32,057 nt of DNA from an uncultured Pelagibacteraceae bacterium (lineage in GTDB: Bacteria; Pseudomonadota; Alphaproteobacteria; Pelagibacterales; Pelagibacteraceae), in contig CACAMG010000008.1 of assembly GCA_902533585.1 (NCBI GenBank), positions 1 through 32,057 of the forward strand, read 5' to 3'. The notes beneath the pieces are model-generated. The model saw nothing but the letters and a program-made list of their open reading frames with translations. It searched no databases and had not been told where the DNA came from. A program made the translations under genes and the position numbers. Shown here piece by piece: positions 30,840 through 32,057 of the stretch. Each line of letters opens with the position of its first letter. Position 1 is the stretch's first letter.

Positions 30840-31391
30840 TTATTTTTTCTTTTCTGAATCTTTTGTTTTTATTTTTTTTTCCTTTTTAACTTCTGCTTTT
30901 TTAACTTCTGCTTTTGGAGTTTCAGCTTTTTTCTCTTCTGCTTTTGGAGCTTCGGCTTTTTTTTCAATATTAGATGTAACATCTTCATTATTTATTTGTT
31001 CTGATTTAACTTCAACATCAATACCAATTTTCTTTTTAATTTTTTCTACAATTCTCGCCGATTTTCCTGTTCTGTCTCTTAAATAATATAACTTAGCTCT
31101 TCTAACTTTTCCTGATCTTATTACTTTTATTGAATTTACTATTGGACTATAAAGAGCAAAAGTTCTTTCAACTCCTTCTCCGAACGATATTTTTCTAACA
31201 GTAAAAGAAGAATTTAAATCTCTATTTTTCTTTGCTATACAAACGCCCTCAAAATATTGAATTCTATCTCTTTTGCCCTCGGTAATCCTAACACCCACTT
31301 TTATTATATCTCCTGCAAAAAACTCTGGTAATTTTTTTTCTGATGCTATTTTATTTACGCTAGCTTTATTAATTTCTTCTATTGTTTTCAT
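30840..31391 (-). CDS. rplS: Ribosomal protein L19 with long charged C-terminal tail
   Basis: Large-subunit ribosomal protein at the 30S-50S interface. I choose the ATG at 31391 ([17 protein letters not shown]), giving 183 residues; a TTG at 31406, immediately after the trmD stop, would add five. The conserved L19 body ([46 protein letters not shown]...[42 protein letters not shown]) ends at about residue 112. The remaining 70 residues are an extension rich in Lys, Glu and Ala, with a 10-residue repeat, absent from the roughly 115-residue E. coli protein. It lies between trmD (16 bp) and leuC (11 bp). Confidence 0.95.
   Translation of the reverse strand: MKTIEEINKASVNKIASEKKLPEFFAGDIIKVGVRITEGKRDRIQYFEGVCIAKKNRDLNSSFTVRKISFGEGVERTFALYSPIVNSIKVIRSGKVRRAKLYYLRDRTGKSARIVEKIKKKIGIDVEVKSEQINNEDVTSNIEKKAEAPKAEEKKAETPKAEVKKAEVKKEKKIKTKDSEKKK
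30870..30959 (-). repeat. 30-bp tandem repeat coding the L19 tail
   Basis: Three 30-bp units encode [20 protein letters not shown] and [10 protein letters not shown]. The first two are near-identical at DNA level (the 15-mer at 30935-30949 recurs at 30905-30919), and the third is degenerate. The length is a multiple of three, so unit gain or loss would keep frame. Confidence 0.8.
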
Positions 31392-31407
31392 TTCTATGTT
31401 TATCAAG

Positions 31408-32057
31408 TTAATTCTTTTTATTGTATTTTTGCCACATATCTGGCCTTCGGTCGCGTGTTATAGCCTCAGATTGAGATAAACGCCAGTCTTTAATTTTAGC
31501 ATGATCTCCTGATAATAGTACATCAGGTACTCCTTTTTTCTCCCAAATTTGTGGCTTTGTATATTGTGGATACTCTAATAAACCATTTTCAAAACTTTCT
31601 TCTGTTATTGAATTTTCATTTCCAACAACTCCTGGCAAAATTCTTAATATACTATCTAAGATTACATATGCAGCAACTTCACCTCCAGATAAAACAAAGT
31701 CACCAATACTAAGCTCCTGTATATTTCTAGAGTCAATTACTCTTTGATCTACTCCTTCAAAATGGCCACAAATTAAATTTAAAGATTTTTCTTTAGACAG
31801 CTCTTTGGCTAGAGATTGATTAAATAATTTTCCTTTTGGAGTTAAATAATAAACTTTTTCACTTGGATTTACATTTTCATCTAAAGATTTAGATATTACA
31901 TCTGGCTTTATAAGCATTCCAGATCCTCCTCCAAAAGGTGTATCATCCACTGTTTTATGTTTGTCAGCAGCATAATCTCTAATATTTATAGTTTTTAAAT
32001 TCCAAATTTTTTTTTCCATGGCTTTTCCATATATACCTTTTGTTAAGGGTCCAGGAA
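31408..32057 (-). CDS. trmD: tRNA (guanine-N1-)-methyltransferase TrmD, 5' end outside window
   Basis: SPOUT-class enzyme that methylates G37 of tRNAs reading CNN codons, preventing +1 frameshifts. The frame stays open to the right edge, where it encodes [20 protein letters not shown], the familiar early TrmD sequence. The ATG at 32019 is therefore internal, and only about the first dozen residues are missing. [29 protein letters not shown], the trefoil-knot segment [63 protein letters not shown] and the C-terminal RRPDMW are all present. The stop lies 16 bp before the rplS ATG; trmD-rplS adjacency is widespread. Confidence 0.95.
   Translation of the reverse strand, partial: PGPLTKGIYGKAMEKKIWNLKTINIRDYAADKHKTVDDTPFGGGSGMLIKPDVISKSLDENVNPSEKVYYLTPKGKLFNQSLAKELSKEKSLNLICGHFEGVDQRVIDSRNIQELSIGDFVLSGGEVAAYVILDSILRILPGVVGNENSITEESFENGLLEYPQYTKPQIWEKKGVPDVLLSGDHAKIKDWRLSQSEAITRDRRPDMWQKYNKKN

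Noticed and set aside
31408..32019. TrmD starting at the ATG at 32019
   Set aside because: The 12 codons to the right of it encode the conserved early TrmD segment ending GKAMEKKIW; the start lies outside the window.

Overview
The window is a piece of a very AT-rich (roughly 30% G+C by eye), extremely compact alphaproteobacterial chromosome. The gene set fits a marine SAR11 / Pelagibacterales genome: a 369-residue DMSP demethylase (DmdA) in a dmd cluster, a TCA-cycle supercluster, atpHAGDC without F0 genes, and rplS next to leuCDB. This assignment rests on protein recognition and gene order; no database search was run. I see no phage, IS, CRISPR, tRNA or rRNA genes.

Layout. At the left edge the 3' end of ctpA and rppH run on the + strand (1-1130). 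Everything from 1123 to the right edge is on the - strand, so transcription runs from right to left: trmD (5' end outside the window) - rplS - leuC - leuD - leuB - dmdC - dmdB - alpha/beta hydrolase - dmdA - asd - sdhC - sdhD - sdhA - sdhB - mmsA - mdh - sucC - sucD - sucA - sucB - lpd - priA - atpH - atpA - atpG - atpD - atpC. The only gap above 50 bp is the 107 bp upstream of atpH; many neighbours abut or overlap by 1-8 bp. rppH and atpC overlap tail to tail by 8 bp. No gene-free stretch approaches 300 bases.

How the genes work together. The 2-oxoglutarate dehydrogenase complex (SucA, SucB, Lpd), succinyl-CoA synthetase, complex II and malate dehydrogenase form a contiguous half TCA cycle. 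It lies just upstream of the F1 part of ATP synthase. Next to it is the DMSP demethylation pathway (DmdA, DmdB, DmdC), which yields methyl-THF and a route to methanethiol, with asd directly downstream. Asd supplies the aspartate-semialdehyde/homoserine branch that can accept methanethiol to make methionine. MmsA, set inside the TCA block, makes acetyl-CoA or propionyl-CoA from semialdehydes.

Most notable observations. (1) The complex II membrane anchors lack both canonical heme b axial ligands: SdhC has Gln80 and SdhD has Tyr63 where E. coli has His84 and His71, while the ubiquinone-site residues are kept. This suggests a heme-free succinate dehydrogenase. (2) sucB is broken by a one-base frameshift exactly in an A9 tract, which is either a sequence error or a candidate for transcriptional-slippage rescue. 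(3) An uncharacterised hydrolase is embedded in the dmd cluster. (4) Ribosomal protein L19 carries a long Lys/Glu/Ala-rich tail with a 10-residue repeat. (5) Several perfect inverted repeats sit exactly at gene boundaries.
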